14,046 nt of DNA from Bifidobacteriaceae bacterium (GTDB lineage: Bacteria > Actinomycetota > Actinomycetes > Actinomycetales > WQXJ01). The stretch spans positions 1 to 14,046 of the forward strand of contig JAITLE010000134.1 in assembly GCA_031278075.1 (NCBI GenBank), given 5' to 3'. The translations under genes and the position numbers were made by a program. Shown in pieces: positions 1 to 7,826 of this stretch. The stretch's first letter is position 1. Every line of letters starts with the position of its first letter. The notes under the pieces were generated by a model. It worked only from the letters and a program-made list of their open reading frames with translations. It was not told where the DNA came from and searched no databases.

Positions 1-109
1 GCGGCTGGGCTGCGGCCGCCGGGGCAGGGTCGCCGGGGCTGGCGCCCCCGCAGCCCCCGTCGCAGCCCCGCAGGCCGCCCACCCAGACCAAGCGTCACGA
101 GTTAGGGGG

Positions 110-217
110 TTTTGGCGACTTTTGTGCCCCTCGACCCGAGTTTTGGCGACTTTTGCGCCCCCCGACCCGAGTTTTGGCGACTTTTGCGCCCCCCGGCCCG
201 AGTTTTGGCGACTTTTG
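110..217 (+). repeat. 31-bp direct tandem repeat, 3.5 copies
   Basis: The 15-base core TTTTGGCGACTTTTG occurs exactly at 110–124, 141–155, 172–186 and 203–217, a constant period of 31 bases. The 16 bases after each core (type GCGCCCCCCGACCCGAG) are also nearly identical in the first three copies: copies 2 and 3 differ at one base, and copy 1 differs from copy 2 at two. The fourth copy keeps only the core and then runs into TCCCCGGGG. Because 31 is not a multiple of three, any reading frame changes with each copy, so the array is not coding. There are no unique spacers, so it is not a CRISPR array. The T-tracts begin at 110, 120, 141, 151, 172, 182, 203 and 213, spacings of 10 and 21 bases that keep them on one helical face. 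Confidence 0.9.
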
Positions 218-274
218 TCCCCGGGGTCCACGCGTATCGCCTGGTCAGAGGTCTATGCGCGTGTCGGGCAGGCA

Positions 275-320
275 CAAAAGTCGCCACGATTCGGCTTCGG
301 GGACACAAAGGTCGCCATTC
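275..320 (-). repeat. Inverted copies of the 31-bp repeat core
   Basis: CAAAAGTCGCCA at 275–286 is the reverse complement of the core found at 110–217. A diverged second copy, CAAAGGTCGCCA, starts at 306. The two starts are again 31 bases apart, so the opposite arm keeps the period of the direct array. The 57-base stretch between the arms (218–274) contains a CCCCGGGG palindrome and no further core. The arms could pair as a long, imperfect stem in single-stranded DNA or RNA. Confidence 0.8.
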
Positions 321-326
321 TTCGCT

Positions 327-341
327 TGTCACGGCGTGACA
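327..341. repeat. 15-bp perfect palindrome TGTCAC-GGC-GTGACA
   Basis: Six-base arms TGTCAC and GTGACA flank a three-base centre, 7 bases beyond the last inverted repeat copy. It has the size and form of a dimeric regulator's operator, but no adjacent gene start is visible that it could control. It could also be a small hairpin. The role is unknown. Confidence 0.45.
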
Positions 342-466
342 GCGGTGGCCTGGGCCCACCCGACCGGCCCGGCCACAAGGCCCCAAACCCAGTCAATCCC
401 GGTGACGCCACGCCGCCCAAAACCCGCGCCGACTGACACCACCCCAGCTCAAGCCCGTCACCGGCA

Positions 467-490
467 GCGCCACTAAGACCCTTAGGGCGC
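467..490 (-). terminator. Hairpin behind the aldose epimerase gene
   Basis: GCGCC–A–CTAAG, loop ACC, CTTAG–GGCGC forms a 10-bp stem with one bulged A and a 3-base loop. On the minus strand it begins 5 bases after the TGA of the epimerase gene (495–497). No T-run follows, which is common for proposed terminators in high-GC actinobacteria. It would also face any transcript arriving from the left edge. Confidence 0.5.
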
Positions 491-494
491 GAGA

Positions 495-1463
495 TCACCA
501 GCCCGCGATTGTCCACTCGGCGCGGTGGCTGGCGCCCGGCTCAAGCCAAACCAGGTCGACGCCGGAGTTGAACGCGTCCGGCGGGCACGTCATCGGCTCC
601 ACGGCCAACCCAAGGCGGTTGACGGACGGATCGGGCAGGTCCGCGGTGTGCACCTGCACCCAAGGGCAGGCCTGGTCCCAAGCGATCGAGACGCCCGAGC
701 CCGCCGGATGCCGCACCGTCGCGACCGCCCGCGACTGCCCGTCCGGCCCATCCGACCACTCGATCCCGCCGAAAGCGTGGTCGATCTCGATCGCGCCCAG
801 CACCCGCTCCGTCCGGAAATCGAAATCGAGCCCGTCGACCGCTCGAGTCTCCCCTGGCAGCAGCCTCGGGCCCTCCACTTCGATGAACGAGCTGGCCGGG
901 AGCGTCAACGACCACGCGTCGAGCGGTCCCGGCCCCGCCACCAAATAGGGGTGCGGACCGCAGCCGTATGGCGCCGCCTGCGCGCCCACGTTCGTGGCCG
1001 TCACGCTCCAGGAGAGTCCGCGCACGGCATCGACCACGTATTCGACACGCGAGACAAGTCGATACGGGTAGCCGGTTTGCGGCTCGATCACCGCCTCCAA
1101 CACCACCCCGTTGGACGATGCCGACCGCTCCGCGAAGCTCAACCAGCGCGCCAGCCCGTGGAGCGCATGGCCCCGACTGGCCTCGTTGAGGGGAAGCTGG
1201 CGCGGCTCGTCGCGGTCCGTCCAACGCCCGTCGATCACGCGGTTCGGCCACGGGGCGAGCACGGCGCCACGGTAGCGGGGACGTAGCTGGTCGGCGTCGA
1301 ACGGCACGACGAGGTCACGCCCGTCGAGGGTGAGGGAACGTAGAGTGGCGCCCACCGAGGCCACGACGGCCCGATAGCTCCCAGCGCGGATGACGCGCTG
1401 CGCGCCGCTCACAGGGATGGAAGGTTGGGGACCGTTGGGCTGGGCGGATGGAAGAGGGGCCAC
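495..1463 (-). CDS. Aldose 1-epimerase family protein (mutarotase-like)
   Basis: Enzymes of this family interconvert the alpha and beta anomers of aldoses such as galactose or glucose in the cytoplasm. Numbering from the GTG chosen here (322 aa), APWPNR lies at 70–75, the catalytic-type His motif RGHALHG at 97–103, GPHPYL at 169–174, a conserved Asp in DHAFGG near 228, and the catalytic-type Glu in the EPMT motif at 289. Length and motif order fit the family. The start is uncertain. GTG at 1463 gives the usual short leader, GTG at 1412 gives 305 aa starting right at the conserved SGAQ segment, and ATG at 1598 (367 aa, weak GGTG 5–9 bases upstream) adds about 45 Arg-rich residues that do not look like family sequence. 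None has a strong ribosome site. It is transcribed away from the sugar-transport ATPase gene, which suggests shared sugar regulation. Related D-hexose-6-phosphate epimerases cannot be fully excluded. Confidence 0.85.
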   Translation of the reverse strand: MAPLPSAQPNGPQPSIPVSGAQRVIRAGSYRAVVASVGATLRSLTLDGRDLVVPFDADQLRPRYRGAVLAPWPNRVIDGRWTDRDEPRQLPLNEASRGHALHGLARWLSFAERSASSNGVVLEAVIEPQTGYPYRLVSRVEYVVDAVRGLSWSVTATNVGAQAAPYGCGPHPYLVAGPGPLDAWSLTLPASSFIEVEGPRLLPGETRAVDGLDFDFRTERVLGAIEIDHAFGGIEWSDGPDGQSRAVATVRHPAGSGVSIAWDQACPWVQVHTADLPDPSVNRLGLAVEPMTCPPDAFNSGVDLVWLEPGASHRAEWTIAGW

Positions 1464-1631
1464 GGCTCTGATTGTGCCGCTCGCCGTCCGAAAAACTGCC
1501 GATATCGCCCGGGCGAGCCGCGTTTTGCCTGCCAAACCACCCCGTTTGCCCCGCCCGCGCCACCCCGGCCGCCCGGGCGCCAGGCCCTTTTCCCGCATCA
1601 GGGTCCACCGCGTGTGAAAGTATGGGGGGCG

Positions 1632-1648
1632 TGCTCAAGGCTTGAGCA
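1632..1648. promoter_or_regulatory. 17-bp palindrome, candidate operator
   Basis: TGCTCAAG-G-CTTGAGCA is a perfect inverted repeat with 8-base arms and a single central base. It sits in the divergent region between the aldose epimerase gene (minus) and the ABC ATPase gene (plus), 88 bases upstream of the latter's ATG. Position and shape suit a dimeric regulator of sugar genes. No matching regulator gene is in the window and the family cannot be named. It does not match the CebR-type TGGGAGCGCTCCCA operator. Confidence 0.5.
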
Positions 1649-1720
1649 TGTGCCGCTGGGGCCAGGCAACACCCTCGCGGCGCCTTTCACTACGGATCGT
1701 CCGGCACGTACCTGCCGGTG

Positions 1721-1728
1721 AAGGGAAG
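1721..1728 (+). promoter_or_regulatory. Ribosome binding site of the ABC ATPase gene
   Basis: AAGGGAAG lies 7 bases before the ATG at 1736. It decides the start: the in-frame GTG at 1718 would place this site inside the coding sequence. Confidence 0.7.
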
Positions 1729-1735
1729 TATTGCC

Positions 1736-2851
<1,116 letters not shown>

Positions 2852-2869
2852 GCCCGCCCGCGCCAACTG

Positions 2870-2898
2870 CGGCCGGGGGCGCGCAGCGCCCCCGGCCG
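2870..2898 (+). terminator. Strong GC hairpin after the ABC ATPase gene
   Basis: CGGCCGGGGGCGC, loop GCA, GCGCCCCCGGCCG forms a perfect 13-bp stem with a 3-base loop. It starts 18 bases after the TGA and is followed by TTCTCCCCGTCT, a pyrimidine-rich but T-poor tail. This is the strongest hairpin in the window and a likely intrinsic terminator or attenuator. Only 49 bases separate it from the DUF4032 start codon. Confidence 0.8.
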
Positions 2899-2933
2899 TT
2901 CTCCCCGTCTCCAACCAACTGACATGGATGAAC

Positions 2934-2940
2934 GGAGGAG
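2934..2940 (+). promoter_or_regulatory. Ribosome binding site of the DUF4032 gene
   Basis: GGAGGAG lies 7 bases before the ATG at 2948, a near-ideal Shine-Dalgarno sequence. It rules out the earlier in-frame ATG at 2924, which would place this site inside the gene. Confidence 0.85.
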
Positions 2941-2947
2941 TTCCGAA

Positions 2948-4204
2948 ATGCCCCAGGCACTCACCATTTCCGCGGTCCGACCCGACCCGGCGTTGTTCGA
3001 CCTGCCTTGGAGCCTGCCGTTGGAACAGTGGCCCGAGGACGTCATCTTGGCGTTGCCCCGGGGCATCTCCCGCCACGTCGTCCGGTTCGTCAAACTCTCG
3101 AACCGGGTGCTGGCGATCAAAGAGATCGCCGCGTATCCGGCGGCGCGCGAATACAACCTTCTAAAGGAACTCGCTGGGCTGGACGCGCCGTCCGTCGCGC
3201 CCGTCGCCGTGGTCTCGGGACGGACCGGGGCAGACGACGAGCCGCTAGACGCGGCGTTGTTGACGGAGCATTTGCAGTTCTCGCTGCCGTACCGGGCGCT
3301 GTTCTCGTATCGTCTTCGGCCAGACATGGCCACCCGCCTGCTCGACGCGTTGGCGTTGCTGATCGTCAGGCTGCACCTGATCGGGTTTTACTGGGGTGAC
3401 GTGTCCCTCTCGAACACTCTGTTCCGGCGGGACGCGAAGGAGTTCTCGGCGTACCTGGTGGACGCCGAGACCGGCGCTCTGCACGACGCGCTGACTGACG
3501 GGCAGCGGGCCTATGATCTGGACCTGGCCCGCACCAACGTCATCGGCGAGCTGATGGATCTGGAAGCCGGCTCCATGCTGGAGGACGAACTGGACCCGAT
3601 CGCGGTCGGTGATTTCTTGGTCGACCGCTATGACCAGTTGTGGCGGGCTTTGACCGAAGAGGAGACGATCTCATCTGACGCGCGTTGGCGCCTCCAGGAT
3701 CGCATCAACCGGCTCAACGATCTGGGCTTCGACGTGGCCGAGATGTCGATGTCCACCAGCCCGGACGGCACTGTGCTGCACATTCGCCCGCAGGTGGTGG
3801 ACGCCGGCCACCATTCGCGCCGGTTGTTCCGCTTGACCGGCCTCGACGTGCAGGAAAACCAAGCCCGGCGTCTCCTCAACGATCTGGACACGTACCGCAT
3901 CCACTCCGGTCAGCAGGATGTCGAAGAGGATTTCGTGGCGCATGACTGGCTGATGCACGTCTTCGAGCCCGCGGTCCGCGCTGTGCCGCGCGCCCTGCGC
4001 GGCAAACTCGAACTCCCGCAGATTTACCACGAGATCCTTGAGCACCGGTGGTTCATGTCACAGCGGGAGTCCCGTTTCGTGCCGCTCGAAGAGGCGGTCG
4101 CGAGCTACATCGACAACGTGCTCAGCCACCGCCGCGACGAATCGGAGCTGATCCTCGCGGACACTCTCCAACTCCCCGCCGCCGACGACGTCCCCATGGG
4201 CTAG
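2948..4204 (+). CDS. DUF4032 family protein with kinase-like fold
   Basis: This is a 418-aa soluble protein with no signal peptide or membrane segment. It resembles the DUF4032 family, which actinobacteria often encode beside a UgpC-type ATPase. The first half carries kinase-fold hallmarks: a Lys in AIKEI (58) with a Glu in AREYNLL (68), a catalytic-loop-like GDVSLSNTLF with Asp151 and Asn156, and a metal-binding-type Asp172 in VDAET. This matches the layout of lipopolysaccharide/small-molecule kinases of the InaA type. The C-terminal half (about 235–410) is family-specific and rich in charged helices. The residues look intact, so phosphotransfer is possible, but no substrate is known to me. 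The gene follows the sugar ATPase gene, separated by a strong hairpin, and its stop overlaps the stop of the convergent GH3 gene. Assignment to the family is fairly sure; kinase activity is inference. Confidence 0.85.
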   Translation: MPQALTISAVRPDPALFDLPWSLPLEQWPEDVILALPRGISRHVVRFVKLSNRVLAIKEIAAYPAAREYNLLKELAGLDAPSVAPVAVVSGRTGADDEPLDAALLTEHLQFSLPYRALFSYRLRPDMATRLLDALALLIVRLHLIGFYWGDVSLSNTLFRRDAKEFSAYLVDAETGALHDALTDGQRAYDLDLARTNVIGELMDLEAGSMLEDELDPIAVGDFLVDRYDQLWRALTEEETISSDARWRLQDRINRLNDLGFDVAEMSMSTSPDGTVLHIRPQVVDAGHHSRRLFRLTGLDVQENQARRLLNDLDTYRIHSGQQDVEEDFVAHDWLMHVFEPAVRAVPRALRGKLELPQIYHEILEHRWFMSQRESRFVPLEEAVASYIDNVLSHRRDESELILADTLQLPAADDVPMG

Positions 4205-6678
4205 CGGTCCCCCGAGCGGCCCGGATCAGGCCCGCCCGCCAGGGCCGCGAGTTCTCGGCCCAGACGTTTGCTCGCCCGCCGAGAGACCCAAAACTGCTTG
4301 ACGAGGGCCGCTGTGCCGCGCCAGAAACGGCCGTTCACCTGGGTCAGGATAGCTTCAGCCATGCCCGAGGAGACCATCCCGCCCGTCACCTTCGGCAGCG
4401 CCCGGAACGGCATGGCAAGCGCGAACAGGAGCACGATGTCGACCTGGCCGCGCGCCTCCGCCCGCCGCAGCCGGCGTCTCAAGACCCTTCCGACAAGGCG
4501 CGCCAACCAGCTTCTCGCCAGGGGCAGATCACCCAACGGGTCGTCGAGCCGCAGCGCCCGCCGCCGCGGGCTCGCCGCCCCAAGGTCGCGGCGCCGCTGC
4601 TCGCTGTCGTCGCCGATGGGCGCCTGGGCGGCTACCGGGGCGGTCCCACCGGCTGAGGGCACGGCATCGTACATCGCCTGAAGTTTGATGTCCTGAGCGT
4701 CGGCGCCGATCATGACCGTCACCGGGCCGACAGGGACCGGCGACCACGCGTCGGCGCGGGCGTCGAAATGACGGAAGGTGTAGCGGTCGAAGGGGATCTC
4801 GACGCGGGCGTGCTCACCGGGGGCGAGCTCCACGCCGACGAAACCCTTCAACTCGCGGCTGGGGCGGGGCGCCTCGGGCGCCGCAGGGTGGCCGATGTAC
4901 AACTGGGCGACCGCGCGGCCCGGGCGCGCGCCGGTGTTCGCGACGACAAAACTGGCGCCCCTGGGGGCGACCACCAGGTCCGAATACGCGAACGTGGTGT
5001 AGGTGAGGCCGAAGCCGAACGGGAAACGCACAGGCTGCGCGGCCGTGGTGTAGTGACGATAGCCCACCTGGTGGCGTTCGCGGTACTCCGCGTGCCGCGC
5101 GGTGGCCGGGAAACAGTCGCTGTTCGGGGCGTGGGCCAGCTCCAACGGGTGCGTCTCCGCCAGGCGGCCGGACGGCAGCTCAGCCCCGGTGATCAGGTCG
5201 AGGACCGCCTCCGCTCCGGCCCCACCGCCCAGACCGGCGTAACACAGCGCGTCACACGCGTCCAGCCAGGGCGTCTCCACGACGCCGCCCGCGGCGAGGA
5301 CCGCGACGACGCCTTCGCCCCGCCCCGCGAGCGCGTCGATCAAGGCGAGTTGCGCCGCCGGCAAGCTGAGATGGGAGCGGTCGAGGCCCTCCGATTCGGC
5401 GGTCTCCTCGAGACCCAGATAGAGCAGCACCACGTCGGCGCCGTCCGCGGCGGCGACCGCCTCGGCGATCAGGGCCGCGTCGGGCGGCGCGCCGCGACGG
5501 TAGCCAGGCGCGAAAGCCACCAGCTCCAGGCGCGTGGCGCCGACGGCGTCCAGGGCGGAACGCAGTCTGATCGGGTTGACCTGCGACGATCCGGCGCCCT
5601 GGTATCTCGGGGCGCGGGCCAGGTCCCCAAGCAGCGCGACCCGTGTGCCCGCGGCCAGCGGCAGCAAGCCGCCTTCGTTCTTGAGCAGCACCGTCCCGCG
5701 GGCGGCGGCCCGGCGCGCCAAAGCGTGGTGAACGTCGTCAAGACCACCCTGAGCTGCCGGAACGGCTTCCCCCGGGGCGGCGGCCGGCCCGCGGGCGGCG
5801 TCGATGCGCCGCGCCAGCGTGATGACCTCGGCCACGCGCGGGTCCAGCTCGGATTCGGCCAGGTCCCCCGCGGCCAGCGCACACATGATCCGGTCGACCG
5901 AATCCAGTCCCGGTGAAGGCATCTCGAGAGTCCCACCCGCCCGGATCTCGGCCACAGGGTCGCCCGCGGCCCCCCAGTCGGACACGACCAGACCGTCGAA
6001 GCCCCACTCGTCGCGCAGGACACGCCGCAACAAGAACGGGTTCTCGTGCGCGTACACGCCGTTGACCTTGTTGTAGCTCGTCATGATGGCCCACGGCCGT
6101 CCTTGACGCACCGCGATCTCAAAGCCCGTCAGATAGATCTCCCGCAAGGTGGCCTGATCCACCACCGAGTCGCTCGCCATGCGCCGCGACTCCTGGCTGC
6201 CCGCCGCGAAATGTTTGGGACACGCGGCCACGCCGGTCGATTGGACTCCGCGGATGAAGCCGGCGGCCAGGACGCCGGCGAGGTACGGATCCTCGGAGAA
6301 GTATTCGAAGTTCCTCCCGCCCAGGGGGCTCCGTTTGATGTTCAAGCCGGGCCCCAGCAACACGTCGACGCCGCGTTCCCTGGCCTCCCGCCCGATCGCC
6401 CGGCCGACATCCTCGACCAGCGCCGGATCCCAGGTGTTCGCCAGCGTCACCGCTGTCGGGAAACAGGTCGCCGGGACGGCCGGCCCGAGGCCCAGGTGGT
6501 CAGCCGAACCAGCCTGCCGTCGCACGCCGTGCGGCCCGTCCGAGAACCACAAGGACCGCAGGCCGATCCGCGGCGCCGCCCGCGTCTCCCACACGTTCTT
6601 GCCGCTGAGCAGCGCAGCCTTCTCCAGCGGCGCCAACGCGGCCAGATCCGCTGCGAGGGCGCCAGCCCACCCAGTCAA
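4201..6678 (-). CDS. Glycoside hydrolase family 3 (beta-glucosidase-like)
   Basis: This is an 825-aa enzyme without a signal peptide, so probably cytoplasmic, that would cleave beta-linked sugars from oligosaccharides or glycosides. The N-terminal barrel shows FSDGPHGVR (46–53), CPKHFA with Lys155–His156, SYNKVNG (201–207) and the nucleophile Asp234 in VVSDWGA. The second domain has LLKNEGGLLPL (331–341), ESEGLDR (428–434) near the expected acid/base position, and GAELPSGRLAET (498–509). A fibronectin-III-like domain follows FGFGLTYTTF (554–563), to about 660. Residues about 690–825 are an extra basic and then hydrophobic region. The start is a TTG at 6676–6678 that overlaps the rlmB stop as TTGA. 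No clear ribosome site precedes it, and no later start keeps the conserved LEKAALLSGK segment, so translation is probably coupled to rlmB. The exact substrate (beta-glucoside, xyloside or other) cannot be decided. Confidence 0.92.
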   Translation of the reverse strand: MTGWAGALAADLAALAPLEKAALLSGKNVWETRAAPRIGLRSLWFSDGPHGVRRQAGSADHLGLGPAVPATCFPTAVTLANTWDPALVEDVGRAIGREARERGVDVLLGPGLNIKRSPLGGRNFEYFSEDPYLAGVLAAGFIRGVQSTGVAACPKHFAAGSQESRRMASDSVVDQATLREIYLTGFEIAVRQGRPWAIMTSYNKVNGVYAHENPFLLRRVLRDEWGFDGLVVSDWGAAGDPVAEIRAGGTLEMPSPGLDSVDRIMCALAAGDLAESELDPRVAEVITLARRIDAARGPAAAPGEAVPAAQGGLDDVHHALARRAAARGTVLLKNEGGLLPLAAGTRVALLGDLARAPRYQGAGSSQVNPIRLRSALDAVGATRLELVAFAPGYRRGAPPDAALIAEAVAAADGADVVLLYLGLEETAESEGLDRSHLSLPAAQLALIDALAGRGEGVVAVLAAGGVVETPWLDACDALCYAGLGGGAGAEAVLDLITGAELPSGRLAETHPLELAHAPNSDCFPATARHAEYRERHQVGYRHYTTAAQPVRFPFGFGLTYTTFAYSDLVVAPRGASFVVANTGARPGRAVAQLYIGHPAAPEAPRPSRELKGFVGVELAPGEHARVEIPFDRYTFRHFDARADAWSPVPVGPVTVMIGADAQDIKLQAMYDAVPSAGGTAPVAAQAPIGDDSEQRRRDLGAASPRRRALRLDDPLGDLPLARSWLARLVGRVLRRRLRRAEARGQVDIVLLFALAMPFRALPKVTGGMVSSGMAEAILTQVNGRFWRGTAALVKQFWVSRRASKRLGRELAALAGGPDPGRSGDR

Positions 6679-7685
6679 GGGCGCTTGGGCAAGGGCGCCG
6701 CGCGGCGCTGCTTGGCCACCTCATAGAGCACGATCCCGACCGCGACAGCCGCGTTCAACGATTCCGTCGCGGCGTCGATCGGCACCGCGACGGTCAAATC
6801 GCAGGCCTCGCGGGTCAGCCGGGCGAGCCCCTTGCCCTCCGAACCGACCACGACCACGAGGGGGCCGGTGGCGAGGTCGAGCCGGTCGGCATCGGCCACC
6901 CCTTGGGCGTCCAAGCCGACGACGAACGCGCCCTCCTGTTTGCACAGTTCCAAGGCGGCGACCAGGTTGGTGGCGCGCGCGACCGGCACGCGCGCCGCCG
7001 CGCCCGCGGAGACCTTCCACGCTGTCGCGCCCATCTGGGCGGAGCGGCGCTCGGGGATGAGCACGCCGTGCGCGCCGAACGCCGCCGCCGAACGGAGGCT
7101 CGCGCCCAGGTTGTGCGGGTCGGTGACCTGGTCCAACGCGACGATCAAGGCAGGCGTGCCGGCCTGATCCGCGCGGGCGAGGAGGTCTCGCACACTGGCG
7201 TACTGGTAGGGCGCGACGCGCAACGCGACGCCTTGGTGGACGGCGCCCAGGCGAGCGTCGAGCTCCCGCTTGGTGACCTGCGCGATCTCGACGCCCCTGG
7301 CTCCGGCCAGATCCAGCGCCTCGCGGACCCGTTCGTCCATCTCGATGCCTTGAGCGATGTCCAGCCTGATTGCCGGCACGTTGGCGCGCAGCGCCTCGAC
7401 CACGGAGTTGCGTCCGATGACGTGCTCGGCCTGCTTCTTGGCGGCGCCGGTCCCACCCGCCTCCTGGGCGGCGGACGCCCGGGCCGGCTTCTGCGGGGCC
7501 GCTTGAGACCTGCGCTCCGATTCGGCTTTGCGCTTCGCGGCGGGATGATACGGGCGGTCTTCGGCCTTCGGCGTTGGGCCGCGCCCCTCAAGCGCCCGCC
7601 GGTTCTTGCCCCCGGTGCCCTTGGTGGGGCCCTTCTTCGAGCCCGGGCGGCGCACCGCGCCGCGGCGTTTCGAGTTCCCGCGCAT
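6675..7685 (-). CDS. rlmB: 23S rRNA (guanosine-2'-O)-methyltransferase RlmB
   Basis: This is a 336-aa SpoU/TrmH-class (SPOUT) enzyme that 2'-O-methylates a guanosine in domain V of 23S rRNA (G2251 in E. coli) with S-adenosylmethionine. Residues 1–85 are a Lys/Arg-rich leader (MRGNSKRRGAVRR, then EGRGPTPKAEDRPYH) usual in actinobacterial members. A substrate-binding domain spans about 88–160. The catalytic knot domain shows motif 1 DPHNLGASLRSA (189–200), motif 2 VVVVGSEGKG (277–286) and motif 3 VPIDAATESLNAA (301–313). ATG at 7685 is preferred over a TTG three codons upstream, because MRGNSKRRGAV matches the usual family start. The gene follows cysS by 141 bases, as in the conserved ispF–cysS–rlmB order, and its stop overlaps the GH3 start. 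Confidence 0.95.
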   Translation of the reverse strand: MRGNSKRRGAVRRPGSKKGPTKGTGGKNRRALEGRGPTPKAEDRPYHPAAKRKAESERRSQAAPQKPARASAAQEAGGTGAAKKQAEHVIGRNSVVEALRANVPAIRLDIAQGIEMDERVREALDLAGARGVEIAQVTKRELDARLGAVHQGVALRVAPYQYASVRDLLARADQAGTPALIVALDQVTDPHNLGASLRSAAAFGAHGVLIPERRSAQMGATAWKVSAGAAARVPVARATNLVAALELCKQEGAFVVGLDAQGVADADRLDLATGPLVVVVGSEGKGLARLTREACDLTVAVPIDAATESLNAAVAVGIVLYEVAKQRRAAPLPKRP

Positions 7686-7804
7686 GGCGACCAAGCCTAC
7701 CGGCCGGCATCGGACGCCACTTCCCTATGGGCTGTCCGTGCCGGCGCCGTGGCTCGGCGCGCCCCCAAGCGGAACGACGCGACGGCTGACACCCCAGGCG
7801 AGGA

Positions 7805-7818
7805 GTCCCTCAAGGGAC
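7805..7818 (-). terminator. Small hairpin after cysS
   Basis: GTCCC-TCAA-GGGAC lies 8 bases beyond the cysS TAG. The stem is only 5 bp and no T-run follows, so it is at best a weak terminator or processing site in the 141-base cysS–rlmB gap. Nothing else is recognised in that gap. Confidence 0.3.
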
Positions 7819-7826
7819 CCGAGGCG

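Larger units (their letters stand above)
1..494. other. Gene-poor left edge with repeats and hairpins
   Basis: No convincing gene is seen in this stretch. Bases 1–105 are very GC-rich and read as Pro/Ala/Arg-rich peptide in several frames. The frame beginning at base 3 has the highest third-position GC and stays open to a TAA at 474–476, so these bases could be the 3' end of a gene whose body lies outside the window, but there is no domain to support that. Bases 110–320 are a repeat array, 327–341 a palindrome and 467–490 a hairpin, each listed separately. Bases 342–466 show nothing recognisable. Open frames across the repeats are not treated as genes, because a 31-bp period shifts frame at every copy. 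Confidence 0.6.

Noticed and set aside
110..320. CRISPR array
   Set aside because: The whole 31-base unit repeats, with no unique spacers; copies also occur inverted, and no cas genes are near.
112..476. Small proteins encoded across the repeat array on either strand
   Set aside because: The 31-base period shifts the frame each copy, so the same DNA gives different peptides; no ribosome sites or domains are seen.
2921..2926. CTGACA as a −35 box for DUF4032 transcription
   Set aside because: A −10 box at normal spacing would fall at or beyond the start codon; no TAnnnT is found at the right place.
4768..5916. Plus-strand open frame opposite GH3
   Set aside because: It mirrors the GH3 codons in antisense, has no recognisable domain and a biased Arg/Gly/Val composition.
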